Shown here piece by piece: positions 1 through 7,440 of a stretch of DNA of 64,000 bases. The notes beneath the pieces were generated by a model. It ran no database searches. It worked only from the letters and a program-made list of their open reading frames with translations, and had not been told where the DNA came from. How positions within the stretch are numbered: the stretch's first letter is position 1; the number at the start of each line of letters is the position of its first letter. The DNA is from Levilactobacillus lanxiensis (lineage in GTDB: Bacteria; Bacillota; Bacilli; Lactobacillales; Lactobacillaceae): contig NZ_BOLN01000001.1 of NCBI RefSeq assembly GCF_016861655.1, forward strand, positions 124,001-188,000, in the 5' to 3' direction. The translations under genes and the position numbers were made by a program.

Positions 1-248
1 GTTTAGCGCAAGTGCCAGTTTATTTAACATTTCGACACTTGTGTTATCTCCTCGCTCAATTCGGGCAATTGTAGATTGTGGAACCGAAGCCTTTTCTGCC
101 GCCCTCGCTGAGTTAGCCCCGCCTTTTCGCGTGCTTGCATCAGGGCAACGGCAACCTCTAGTTTCACACAGCTTTGTTCAAACCCAATCTTGAATTCAGA
201 ATCTGCCATTTGTGCCTGCAATAGGTCTTGAAACTTAACGGTTTTCAT
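1..248 (-). pseudogene. XRE-family (HigA-like) antitoxin gene, frameshifted, runs off the window
   Basis: The first 40 or so residues (MKTVKFQDLLQAQM... to ...AREKAGLTQR) match the N-terminus of HigA-type helix-turn-helix antitoxins. The frame then breaks between about 98 and 108. In the next frame a good HTH continues (RAAEKASVPQSTIARIERGD, then NTSVEMLNKLALALN) to the window edge. Joining the frames needs one extra base, so a single-base deletion is the simplest explanation. I chose ATG at 248 because AAGGGG lies upstream at normal spacing; the ATG at 266 has no ribosome site. No toxin gene is visible in the 140 bp upstream. A sequencing error, or a partner gene outside the window, cannot be excluded. 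Confidence 0.75.
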
Positions 249-320
249 AGCCGATATCCCCTTCATTCAAGTTTCTAAACAGGAACCACTTCTTGTGTCC
301 GATTCTACCCGTTTTCAACC

Positions 321-360
321 AAAAAATCAGCAACGGTCCCGCCGCTGCTGATCTTTTTGG
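321..360 (-). terminator. Rho-independent terminator
   Basis: Stem ATCAGCA..CGG paired with CCG..TGCTGAT and flanked by A and T runs, so it can act in both directions. It follows the small secreted-protein gene on the minus strand. Confidence 0.8.
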
Positions 361-386
361 CTAACTTTAAGCTGCTGCCGGTATGC

Positions 387-686
387 TTACTTCAGCTGAC
401 TATCCGTGTGTTGTCGGTCCAGATTGAGCGCACTAGCATCCACGGCCGTCTGAACCTGATTTGAAATTTGCTTGGTTGTCGTCGGCTTGTGCAACTTAAT
501 TTTAACGACTTGGACTGTCGTATTGGGCCGGGAGTTAAATTGAATCGTCGTCCGTTCAATGCGAGGAGCGGTCGCCGTAGCAGTTGCCGTCGTCGCCGCG
601 GAAGCCCCAGCAGACGTTCCCAACAGCGTTGCCACCGTCATTGCCCCCAACATTACTTTCGTCATCATTGCTTTTACTTTAGTCAT
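387..686 (-). CDS. Small secreted protein of unknown function
   Basis: A 99-residue protein with a clear signal peptide: a basic start (MTKVKAMMTK), a hydrophobic core and a GASA-A cleavage site near residue 31. The mature part is Thr/Ala-rich, then polar and basic (KLHKPTTTKQ), with no Cys and no anchor motif, so it is probably released or loosely wall-associated. I chose ATG at 686 because GGAGG lies upstream at good spacing; a GTG nine bases earlier would overlap that ribosome site. The gene is monocistronic with its own terminator. I recognise no family. Confidence 0.65.
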   Translation of the reverse strand: MTKVKAMMTKVMLGAMTVATLLGTSAGASAATTATATATAPRIERTTIQFNSRPNTTVQVVKIKLHKPTTTKQISNQVQTAVDASALNLDRQHTDSQLK

Positions 687-885
687 TACAACCACTCCTC
701 CATTGATTTTCGTTCGTTATTAAGCATGTATTAGTTATACCATGCGTTTACCCGCTAAATCTTGAAGGCACGCTAAGGTTAATCTGTGAATTTCTTAGGT
801 TCCGGTTATTTTCAATTGGTCATCTATTTAAGCACCAACAGACCTGCTAAAAAAACTAGCAAGTCCGGTTGTTGGTTAAATCCCT

Positions 886-1070
886 GTAAGCCGTGAGGGT
901 GGCGAAAATAGGCTCAGCAGTGGGAATGGACTTACCGATGATTCGTGCCGGTTAGTCCATTGGTATCTTTGAGACTCGCCTTTCGAGGCTCAAAGTAAGG
1001 CTGAAGACCGCCTTTTGGCTTCAGCCGTCCGCCCACCGCGTTCCGACCTATTTTTGCCACCCGGTAAGGC
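886..1070 (+). repeat. Dispersed multi-hairpin element, copy A (type 1 reference copy)
   Basis: Closing stem GGTGGCGAAAATAGG with CCTATTTTTGCCACC (one mismatch). It encloses three hairpins: ATGGACT..AGTCCAT, CTTTGAG..CTCAAAG (about 967-995) and GGCTGAAG..CTTCAGCC (999-1026). Related copies occur at least 14 more times in the window. It lies between a small secreted-protein gene and the response regulator gene, and holds no ORF of its own. Confidence 0.85.
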
Positions 1071-1150
1071 GCAGATAAGCACGAGCAATAAATGCGTTTA
1101 CATGCTACACTAATCGTAACTCACTGCGATAGTAAAGGAGCCCACTACAA

Positions 1151-1852
1151 ATGAAAAATACCATTCTACTCGTTGAAGACGAAGAGGGTCTGGCCAGTTA
1201 CGTGGCTAAGGAACTCACCTTTGAAGATTTTAACGTCCTGACCGCCGCCGATGGCGAAGCCGCCTGGGAGACCTACCAACAGGAAAAGGATCACTTGTTG
1301 CTGGTCCTGTTAGACTGGATGCTACCCAAGATGGACGGCATGGAAGTCCTGCGGCGAATTCGCAAGCACGATGAACTCCCCGTCATTATGATGACCGCCC
1401 GCGATTACCTGGGCGACAAGGTCACTGGCCTGGACAACGGGGCCGACGACTACATCACGAAACCCTTTGAAATTGAAGAACTCCTCGCCCGCATCCGGGT
1501 CATCCAACGCCGCACGGCCCATCAAAGTGGCCTGGATCAAACCTATACACTGGGCGACCTGACGCTGGTCACCAAGACCCGCCAAGTCGACCGGGCCGGT
1601 GAGACCATTCAGCTGACCCAACGCGAATACGATTTACTCCTCTTTCTCCTGCAACATCCCGGCCAAGTCTTCACCCGTGACGAACTGCTCGACAACGTCT
1701 GGGGCGTGGACTTTCTCGGCCAACAGAACGTGGTCGACGTGTACATCGGCTACCTTCGAAACAAAATTGACGTCGCCGGTGCCCCCCATTTGTTCCACAC
1801 GATTCGGGGCGTCGGCTACAGCTTGAAGGAAGATGACGCCGATGAGCACTAA
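1151..1852 (+). CDS. OmpR/PhoB-family response regulator
   Basis: A 233-aa response regulator. The receiver domain (about 1-115) has the acidic pair E9/D10, phospho-acceptor D55 (VLLDWMLPKMDG), a switch Thr in IMMTARD and the conserved Lys in ITKPFE. A winged-helix DNA-binding domain follows (about 130-228), with LTQREYDLLLFLL and a TIRGVGYSL end typical of OmpR/PhoB proteins. Ribosome site AAAGGAG is upstream. The gene overlaps the histidine kinase, so the two form one operon and presumably one signalling pair. It resembles ArlR-type regulators of Firmicutes, but the signal and targets cannot be read here. Confidence 0.93.
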   Translation: MKNTILLVEDEEGLASYVAKELTFEDFNVLTAADGEAAWETYQQEKDHLLLVLLDWMLPKMDGMEVLRRIRKHDELPVIMMTARDYLGDKVTGLDNGADDYITKPFEIEELLARIRVIQRRTAHQSGLDQTYTLGDLTLVTKTRQVDRAGETIQLTQREYDLLLFLLQHPGQVFTRDELLDNVWGVDFLGQQNVVDVYIGYLRNKIDVAGAPHLFHTIRGVGYSLKEDDADEH

Positions 1853-3212
1853 ACGCGCCCCACGAACCTACACGGATATCATTCGTCACTCGGTCACCAG
1901 CCTGCTGCTGACCATTGGCCTCATTATCGTGCTCACCGTCAGTATCACGCTAACGGTCGACCAACTCTTTCGGGCCCAGGATCAGGCGGAAAAACTCAGC
2001 ACCAGTCTGCAAACCACACAGGTCAGTAATTTTAAGGACTGGCTCGCGGTCAATCAAGGGAGTGGTTTGAACTCTCACAACACGTTTGTCCTGATTAAAC
2101 AGTCGGATGGCACGACCACCTCACTCTTGCCACACACCAGTCAGCTTGCTAGTGCCAGCACAGTCTCTGTCCCGTTCACACACTTGGTCTACATTAAAAA
2201 AAGCGGGCTGTACTTCTCGGAAACGCTACGAACCGGCACGCGAACTTACTATCTTTATATTGGCATGCACGTCCTGGTTGGAAATTTACACGTTCTGATT
2301 GCCGTTCTGATCATCGCCATCGGCCTGAGTCTCCTGATTGGGTTGCTTTACGTCCGGCGACTGGCTAAGAGCCTAAGCGCCCCGACGCTGGCCCTAGCAA
2401 ATGCGGCCCAACAAGCCGCGGCAAACCCAGAAAATACCCAGGCCGAACTGCCACAACCCGAGGAACCCGTGGAAGTTGCGCAATTAGCGCGCGACTTTAA
2501 CCAGTTGCTGGCCGCCCAGAACGGCCGCCTGGAACGCGAACGGCAATTTATTTCCGACGCCTCCCATGAATTACGGACCCCCATCGCCACGATTCGCGGC
2601 AATCTGAAATTAATCGAACGCCGCGGCGAACAGCATCCCGAGGTCATCCCCGAATCCCTCGGCTTTATCGACCAGGAATCTCTGCGGATGCAACACTTAA
2701 TTGAAAACTTACTCCACCTGTCCCGTGCCGACCGCGCCGACGTCAGCCTGCAACCGCTAAACTTGCGTGAACTGGCTCAGGCCGTGGTTAACCATTACCA
2801 ACCGTTGGTCAGTCAGCCCGTGACCTTTGACAGTCCCGACACCTCCGTCATGGCGCTTGCCGATACGGACATGCTGCACCAAATTTTGACGGCACTCCTG
2901 GATAACGCGCATAAATATTCACCTGAAGATCAACCCATCAACGTGACCATCGCCCAAACCAAGGACGCCGTCACACTGACCGTGGCCGACCATGGTGCCG
3001 GCATTCCAGCGGCGGACCGCGAACACATCTTTGAACGGTTTTACCGCGTCGATGCCTCCCGTTCCACTAAAATTGAAGGGAGCGGCCTCGGCCTGTCCAT
3101 CGTTTCCCGGCTAGTGCAACTCAACGAGGGCCACATTGCCGTGACGGATAATAACCCCCACGGTGCTCGTTTCACCGTCACCCTTCAGCCAGCACCCCCA
3201 AAGAAAAACTAA
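1842..3212 (+). CDS. Membrane sensor histidine kinase
   Basis: About 456 aa with two transmembrane segments (about 17-38 and 145-168) around an extracytoplasmic sensor domain of about 100 residues. A HAMP linker follows, then HisKA with the H-box FISDASHELRTPIATIRGNL, then HATPase_c with N-box LLDNAHKYS, G1 DHGAGIP, F-box FERFYRVD and G2 GSGLGLSIV. Autophosphorylation on the H-box His and transfer to the upstream regulator is the expected chemistry. I chose ATG at 1842, overlapping the regulator stop, because GGAAG sits 9 nt upstream; the in-frame ATG at 1833 is too close to that site. Architecture resembles ArlS-type kinases. Confidence 0.92.
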   Translation: MSTKRAPRTYTDIIRHSVTSLLLTIGLIIVLTVSITLTVDQLFRAQDQAEKLSTSLQTTQVSNFKDWLAVNQGSGLNSHNTFVLIKQSDGTTTSLLPHTSQLASASTVSVPFTHLVYIKKSGLYFSETLRTGTRTYYLYIGMHVLVGNLHVLIAVLIIAIGLSLLIGLLYVRRLAKSLSAPTLALANAAQQAAANPENTQAELPQPEEPVEVAQLARDFNQLLAAQNGRLERERQFISDASHELRTPIATIRGNLKLIERRGEQHPEVIPESLGFIDQESLRMQHLIENLLHLSRADRADVSLQPLNLRELAQAVVNHYQPLVSQPVTFDSPDTSVMALADTDMLHQILTALLDNAHKYSPEDQPINVTIAQTKDAVTLTVADHGAGIPAADREHIFERFYRVDASRSTKIEGSGLGLSIVSRLVQLNEGHIAVTDNNPHGARFTVTLQPAPPKKN

Positions 3213-3264
3213 GAAATTCTCAGACAATCCTTAATCAAACTTGGTGGTTGCCGTAACCTTTGCT

Positions 3265-3273
3265 TGGTATACT
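3265..3273 (+). promoter_or_regulatory. Extended -10 promoter element
   Basis: TGGTATACT matches the extended -10 consensus TGnTATAAT, 30 bp before the start of the small gene at 3303. No good -35 was found at the right spacing. Confidence 0.5.
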
Positions 3274-3302
3274 GATTTCAACAAGTGAAAGGAAGCGTTC
3301 AT

Positions 3303-3551
3303 ATGCTGATTGATGACAACCCGCAAATTAAAACCATTACGCCCGCGCAGATTACGAAGGTGTTCTACCCATTCGTGATTGCTAAAACGGAAGCTGGAAG
3401 TTATGTCAACATTAACTTAAGCGACCAGGAGCGTCAGGACCCGCTGTTCTGGGAATCCATTACTAACATCGCCAAGGCCAAGCTTTGGGTGCCAGTTGGC
3501 GAGCGGTTCCACCAGCTGCTGTCGTACGACTGGACTTACGCCGCCGAGTAA
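3303..3551 (+). CDS. Small conserved-looking protein of unknown function
   Basis: 82 aa, soluble, no signal peptide or membrane segment. The sequence is mixed and globular in character (QITKVFYPFVIAKTEAGS, LWVPVGERFHQLLSYDW), which supports a real protein. I chose ATG at 3303 because GGAAG lies 7 nt upstream; the upstream GTG has no ribosome site. An extended -10 precedes it, so it is transcribed separately from the kinase. Repeat copy B begins two bases after the stop codon. I do not recognise the family. Confidence 0.6.
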   Translation: MLIDDNPQIKTITPAQITKVFYPFVIAKTEAGSYVNINLSDQERQDPLFWESITNIAKAKLWVPVGERFHQLLSYDWTYAAE

Positions 3552-3552
3552 A

Positions 3553-3668
3553 CAACGGTGGTTTTGCCCCGTGCCTCCAGGCTGGTGAAAATAGACCGGA
3601 ACGCGGTGGGCGGACGGCTGAGTCTATTTTCACCAACCTTGCGGCTTACACGGTGTTAACCACCGTTG
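3553..3668 (-). repeat. Dispersed multi-hairpin element, copy B (interior deleted)
   Basis: Perfect 11-bp outer arms CAACGGTGGTT and AACCACCGTTG surround the element ends. GGTGAAAATAGAC pairs with GTCTATTTTCACC. The three interior hairpins of type 1 are missing, and the GGACGG of one side joins directly to CTGAG of the other. The left arm starts two bases after the stop codon of the 3303 gene. Confidence 0.75.
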
Positions 3669-3706
3669 CCAACTCTGTGCCAGTTTAAAACTAAAATGCT
3701 AACTCA

Positions 3707-3742
3707 GCCTCAGTTGCCATTTCGGCAGTTGAGGCTTTTCTG
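3707..3742 (+). terminator. Rho-independent terminator
   Basis: GCCTCAgtTGCC pairs with GGCAgtTGAGGC, followed by TTTTCTG. A 9-bp inverted repeat (TGTGTTCCA, TGGAACACA) follows at 3741-3779. Confidence 0.7.
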
Positions 3743-3778
3743 TGTTCCAGAAAATTTCACCCATGCCATTTGGAACAC

Positions 3779-3803
3779 AAAAGACGGCCTCACAGCCGCC
3801 TAA
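3779..3803 (-). terminator. Terminator-like hairpin, near-identical to the one at 4498
   Basis: Read on the minus strand, AGGCGGC..GCCGTCT followed by TTTT. No minus-strand gene ends here, so it is an orphan or a duplicated relic. Confidence 0.4.
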
Positions 3804-3914
3804 AACTTTGATTATTTACTTGTCTACCTAATGACATTCGGCCTCTTTTCGTGTTGAGCAGGGGTAGAAAAAAGATTATACTTTATCTTAAGAAAACCTT
3901 AAGGAGAGAATTTC

Positions 3915-4334
3915 ATGAATAAAAAAATATTTTCCATGATGGCAGTCGCGCTACTTTCAGTCGCAGGAGCCTCGGCACTGACTGGAGCTACACCAGCAAA
4001 CGCCTCTATCGGTCATACTACTCCCGCAAAAATGCGTGGGACTTGGTATAGCTATGATACTTACTCCAAAAAATTCACAAAGATAAAGATCACCAAGCAC
4101 ACTTTCACCTACGCTGGCCAAAAAATCAAAAAATTGGAAGTCCAAAAATTTAAGGTTGGCGGAAAGATGGCTTACAACTTTAAACAGCGTAAAAGCACTT
4201 CTGCCTCATCTTTTTACCAGCTGGGAAAAGCAAAGGTTAAAGGGAAGTACAAAAAGTGTCTGGTCGCAGACAGTAGCCGGGACTCAGTCTTTTTCAAAAG
4301 TAAAGTAAAGCACTTCTCTTCTCTAAAATACTAA
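3915..4334 (+). CDS. Small secreted basic protein of unknown function
   Basis: 139 aa with a signal peptide (MNKKIFSMMAVALLSVAGAS, cleavage after PANA near residue 31). The mature part of about 108 residues is very Lys-rich (about a quarter), with short beta-like stretches (FTKIKITKHTFTY, KIKKLEVQKFKV, KAKVKGKYKKCLV) and one Cys. No sortase or lipobox motif is seen, so it is probably secreted or bound to the wall by charge. Ribosome site AAGGAGAG lies 8 nt upstream. Its own terminator follows at 4391. Proteins of this shape are common and unnamed in lactobacilli; I assign no function. Confidence 0.7.
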   Translation: MNKKIFSMMAVALLSVAGASALTGATPANASIGHTTPAKMRGTWYSYDTYSKKFTKIKITKHTFTYAGQKIKKLEVQKFKVGGKMAYNFKQRKSTSASSFYQLGKAKVKGKYKKCLVADSSRDSVFFKSKVKHFSSLKY

Positions 4335-4390
4335 GAATTGACGGTTGAAAGTAAGCATCTAACAGCCGACCGTATCGATATACAAGCTCA

Positions 4391-4441
4391 AAAAATTAGC
4401 TCTGCAAAGCCTCCTGAATTGGCTTTACAGAGCTAATTTTA
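4391..4441 (+). terminator. Rho-independent terminator
   Basis: AAAATTAGCTCTG pairs perfectly with CAGAGCTAATTTT. It follows the secreted-protein gene. Confidence 0.8.
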
Positions 4442-4497
4442 GTATGTTTACAGTGAATTTACCGCCAATCATAGACGGTCAGTTATTTGGTGCTTAC

Positions 4498-4522
4498 AAA
4501 AAGACGGCCTCCCAGCCGCCTT
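4498..4522 (-). terminator. Rho-independent terminator
   Basis: On the minus strand AAGGCGGC..GGCCGTC is followed by TTTTT, just downstream of the 4546-4968 gene. Confidence 0.7.
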
Positions 4523-4545
4523 CTAATCAATTCAATTCATTTTTT

Positions 4546-4968
4546 CTACAATCGGGAAGAGTTCTTCAAAATTTCTGCTTTCTTGCGCAGGTCGCCCCGC
4601 GTTTGATCCGCTAAAATCTTGGTTGGCTGAGCTAAATACCCATCGATGATGCCACCGAAACCCGCGAGCCAGAAACTGATGAACCCCCAGATGTTTGCCG
4701 ACCATTCTTGCTTAAAGGCTAGCGTGAACGCCGCAATAATTGCGAATAATCCTAAATTAATCAACGCCGTCACGCCTTGGCGCCCTAACCGATTAAAGTA
4801 AGGATACTGCCACGTTAAGAGCGCATCCACAATCAAGAATCCTAAAATAACGCCTAATGCAATCCGAACGCCGTGGAAGTTATCAACCGCTGTCGTTAAG
4901 CTCAGGAACACCATTAGGGTCATCAGAAACCAGAAGGAATGAAATGCATATCGCCAATCAAATTTCAT
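4546..4968 (-). CDS. Small integral membrane protein, unknown function
   Basis: 140 aa with four predicted membrane segments (about 10-25, 33-50, 65-85, 91-110) and a charged C-terminal tail (TRGDLRKKAEILKNSSRL) probably in the cytoplasm. GAGG lies 8 nt before the ATG. It is monocistronic with its own terminator and is separated from the MFS gene by about 150 bp. No conserved catalytic motif is visible and I do not recognise a family. Confidence 0.65.
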   Translation of the reverse strand: MKFDWRYAFHSFWFLMTLMVFLSLTTAVDNFHGVRIALGVILGFLIVDALLTWQYPYFNRLGRQGVTALINLGLFAIIAAFTLAFKQEWSANIWGFISFWLAGFGGIIDGYLAQPTKILADQTRGDLRKKAEILKNSSRL

Positions 4969-5122
4969 GCCAATCGCCTCACTTTCCGTAGCCAGCTTGG
5001 GCTTTATTGGAAGTGAATTGTAGCACCTGGTAGCTTAAATAAACATAACGCCACCTCCCATAGTTAGGAAAGTAGCGCTACCAACGTGAGTCTCTAGCGA
5101 CCGTTAATTTTTCGTAAAGGCA

Positions 5123-6511
5123 CTAGATTCTATTCTTTTTAAATGCAACCACCATACTGAGAAATGCCCCTGTTCCAGCAATCACCAGAATCAGCAATGC
5201 CAGCTGTGATCCGGCAGCCGTTTTAACCGCCGTGCTACCAACGTTCCCAGCCTGACTGGCCGCAATCAAGGCCGAAACAATCGCTGTTCCCATCGCCCCA
5301 GCAAATTGTTGCATCGCATTCATTAAGGCGTTGCCGTCTGCCTTCAGTTCAGCCGGCAACTGTTTCAACCCATCCGTCATAATGTTCCCAAAGGCCGATC
5401 CGATGCCGACCATGTAGCCCACGTAGAGGCCCAGAATGGCCCAAGCAGATAATCCGCGAGCTGTTCCAGTCATCACCACTAACATGATGACGACTAATCC
5501 CAAGCCCAGTAGGATTGGCCGCTTAGCTCCAAACCGGTCCAGAATATTTCCCCCAATTGGCGAAAACGCCGCCCCAATCACGGCCCCTGGCAAGACCACT
5601 AACCCAGCCACAAAGGCGGATTGTTGGTCGACCAACTGGAGATAATTTGGCAGGACGAAGGAGAGTCCTAGCGCCGTAATCTGAACCAGGAAAAACGCCA
5701 GTAAATGCCAAGCAAACGCCGGATTAGTCACTGCCTGAAGATGGATCAACGGGTGCGCACTGTGGCGCGTCCGTTGGACAAAGTAGACCAATCCTAAAAT
5801 TCCTAACAGAATGGCACCGCCAACGGACCAGCTCAAGAACGGCTGGTCACTCAGCGAACTAAACCCAAAGATCAATCCGCCAAATGTCACGATAACGCCC
5901 AACATACTCAGAAAATCAAAGCCTTCCGACTGCGTGGTGGACACTTGCTTGATAGTCTTGATTCCCACGAAGAATGAGACAATCAGGAACGGCAAAAGAA
6001 TCCAGAAAATATACCGCCAGTTTAGACTAGTGACAAGGATACCGCCATACGTGGGGCCAATCGCTGGTCCGATTGCTGTGACCAGTGTTCCCACCCCGGT
6101 CATCATGCCGATACGACTGAGTGGTACCTGTTCCAAGATGATGTTAAACATCAACGGTAAGGCAATACCCGTTCCAAAGCCTTGAATGGCCCGGCCCAGC
6201 AACAACCAGGTAAAACTACCCGCACAGGCATCGATGACGAGCCCCGTAATAAAGAGCAGGTTGGCCACAATAAATAACTGTTTCAACTTGAAGCGGCGTT
6301 TCAAATACGATGAAATTGGTACGATGCAGGCCACGATTAAGAGGTACAGGGTGGTCATCCACTGCACCGTTCCAGTGGTCACGTTAAACTGTTTCATCAA
6401 CGTGGGGAACGTAATGTTCATCGCTGTTTCAACGATAACCCCACTCAAAGACATCAGGCCGGTCGCCAGGACCGCACCAACGACCCGTGGGTCAATTTTT
6501 TCTTTACTCAT
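5123..6511 (-). CDS. MFS drug exporter, DHA2 (EmrB/QacA) family
   Basis: 462 aa with about 14 predicted membrane segments, the usual size of DHA2 proton antiporters. Motif A-like residues follow the second segment (SYLKRRFKLKQLF), and motif C-like GIGPAIGPTYGG is near 145-160, as in exporters. It lies three bases downstream of a marR gene, and its ribosome site GAAGGAG overlaps the marR end, so the two are translationally linked. Role inferred: efflux of toxic or amphipathic compounds under MarR control. The actual substrate cannot be read from sequence. Confidence 0.9.
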   Translation of the reverse strand: MSKEKIDPRVVGAVLATGLMSLSGVIVETAMNITFPTLMKQFNVTTGTVQWMTTLYLLIVACIVPISSYLKRRFKLKQLFIVANLLFITGLVIDACAGSFTWLLLGRAIQGFGTGIALPLMFNIILEQVPLSRIGMMTGVGTLVTAIGPAIGPTYGGILVTSLNWRYIFWILLPFLIVSFFVGIKTIKQVSTTQSEGFDFLSMLGVIVTFGGLIFGFSSLSDQPFLSWSVGGAILLGILGLVYFVQRTRHSAHPLIHLQAVTNPAFAWHLLAFFLVQITALGLSFVLPNYLQLVDQQSAFVAGLVVLPGAVIGAAFSPIGGNILDRFGAKRPILLGLGLVVIMLVVMTGTARGLSAWAILGLYVGYMVGIGSAFGNIMTDGLKQLPAELKADGNALMNAMQQFAGAMGTAIVSALIAASQAGNVGSTAVKTAAGSQLALLILVIAGTGAFLSMVVAFKKNRI

Positions 6512-6514
6512 AAT

Positions 6515-6946
6515 CTACTCCTTCGTTGTTTGCCAGTGACTCACATTCGCTAATGCGCGCCGGAACGCAGCCGCTTCGGTGGGCGTCAAATCAGCCACCA
6601 TCTTGGCATCTTGTTGTTCCAAGTGTTCATGGACAATCGGCACCAGGCGCTGGCCCTTCGCGGTCAATTGTAGTTGCCGCTTGCGACTGTCACTGGCCGC
6701 CACGACGCGCGTCACCAAATCCCGTTCCACCATGCGTTTCACTAATAAGGACGCCGTGGAACGTTGCACATGAAATTCACGTTCCAGATCAACTTGGAAC
6801 ACATCGGATGTCTGTTCCCGGCTTAAGAAATCAATCACAGATAGTTGCATCCCCGTTACGCCATAGGACCGCGCAAAGTCGTTCATTTCTAGGTTCATTT
6901 GGTGCTCAGCATCACGCAACCAAGCCCCTAATCGTCGTTCAGTCAC
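6515..6946 (-). CDS. MarR-family repressor of the adjacent MFS pump
   Basis: 143 aa, the family's usual size, with a winged helix (QVDLEREFHVQRSTASLLVKR, then the wing DSRKRQLQLTAKGQRL). It begins with GTG, preceded by AAGGAG. An inverted repeat TTGTTAG-N4-CTAACAA lies just upstream (6963-6980) and overlaps the likely promoter, which fits autorepression of the marR-MFS operon and release on ligand binding. The effector is unknown. Confidence 0.9.
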   Translation of the reverse strand: MTERRLGAWLRDAEHQMNLEMNDFARSYGVTGMQLSVIDFLSREQTSDVFQVDLEREFHVQRSTASLLVKRMVERDLVTRVVAASDSRKRQLQLTAKGQRLVPIVHEHLEQQDAKMVADLTPTEAAAFRRALANVSHWQTTKE

Positions 6947-6962
6947 AGTTAATCGCTCCTTT

Positions 6963-6980
6963 TTGTTAGTCAGCTAACAA
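6963..6980 (-). promoter_or_regulatory. Probable MarR operator
   Basis: TTGTTAGtcagCTAACAA, a perfect 7-bp inverted repeat with a 4-bp centre, 17 bp before the marR start codon. Size and placement suit a MarR dimer. Confidence 0.65.
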
Positions 6981-7055
6981 TTTTAACGTGTTATTTCCAA
7001 AACTGCAAGGGTAAATTTGGCTGGAACACGATTTTCTTCAGTAAGTAACTCCACA

Positions 7056-7086
7056 TAAAAAGGCTCGGAACAGACTCCCAAGCCTC
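7056..7086 (-). terminator. Possible terminator
   Basis: On the minus strand AGGCTTGG..CCGAGCCT is followed by TTTTT. It lies downstream of corA and repeat copy C. Confidence 0.5.
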
Positions 7087-7175
7087 AGTTACTGTATATT
7101 TATACGATAATGTCAGCCACTCAACTGACAATCGACTAACTAATATCAAGTTTCCGCTCACAAATAAGGTAAACC

Positions 7176-7430
7176 TGCGTCAACCGTAGGACTGGAGAAA
7201 ATAAACCGATTGTGTTAGTGACCAGAGGCGAGCCAAGGTGACCAGCTGTGTCGGTGGCCTTGGCTGAGGTTCTTTCTCAGCCTAGCCCACGGGGCAACCT
7301 TTGAGACCGCTCCTCAGGCTCAAAGTTGAGGTGGAAGCCCGCCCTACAGGCTGGAACCGACCCCACAGCAGGGCACCTTGAGCTCGCCGCCGGGAACGGA
7401 AGGACCGGGCACTTTTCACCAGTCCACGCA
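7176..7430 (+). repeat. Dispersed multi-hairpin element, copy C (type 2)
   Basis: Closing arms GGACTGGAGAAAA and TTTTCACCAGTCC. Inner hairpins are GCCAAGG..CCTTGGC, GGCTGAG..CTCAGCC and CTTTGAG..CTCAAAG (7299-7325, loop starting ACCGC). It contains CTGTGTCGGTGG, shared with other type 2 and 3 copies. The interior is closely similar to copy N at 63.4-63.7 kb in the opposite orientation. It ends 11 bp from the corA stop codon. Confidence 0.8.
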
Positions 7431-7440
7431 TCGACCAATT

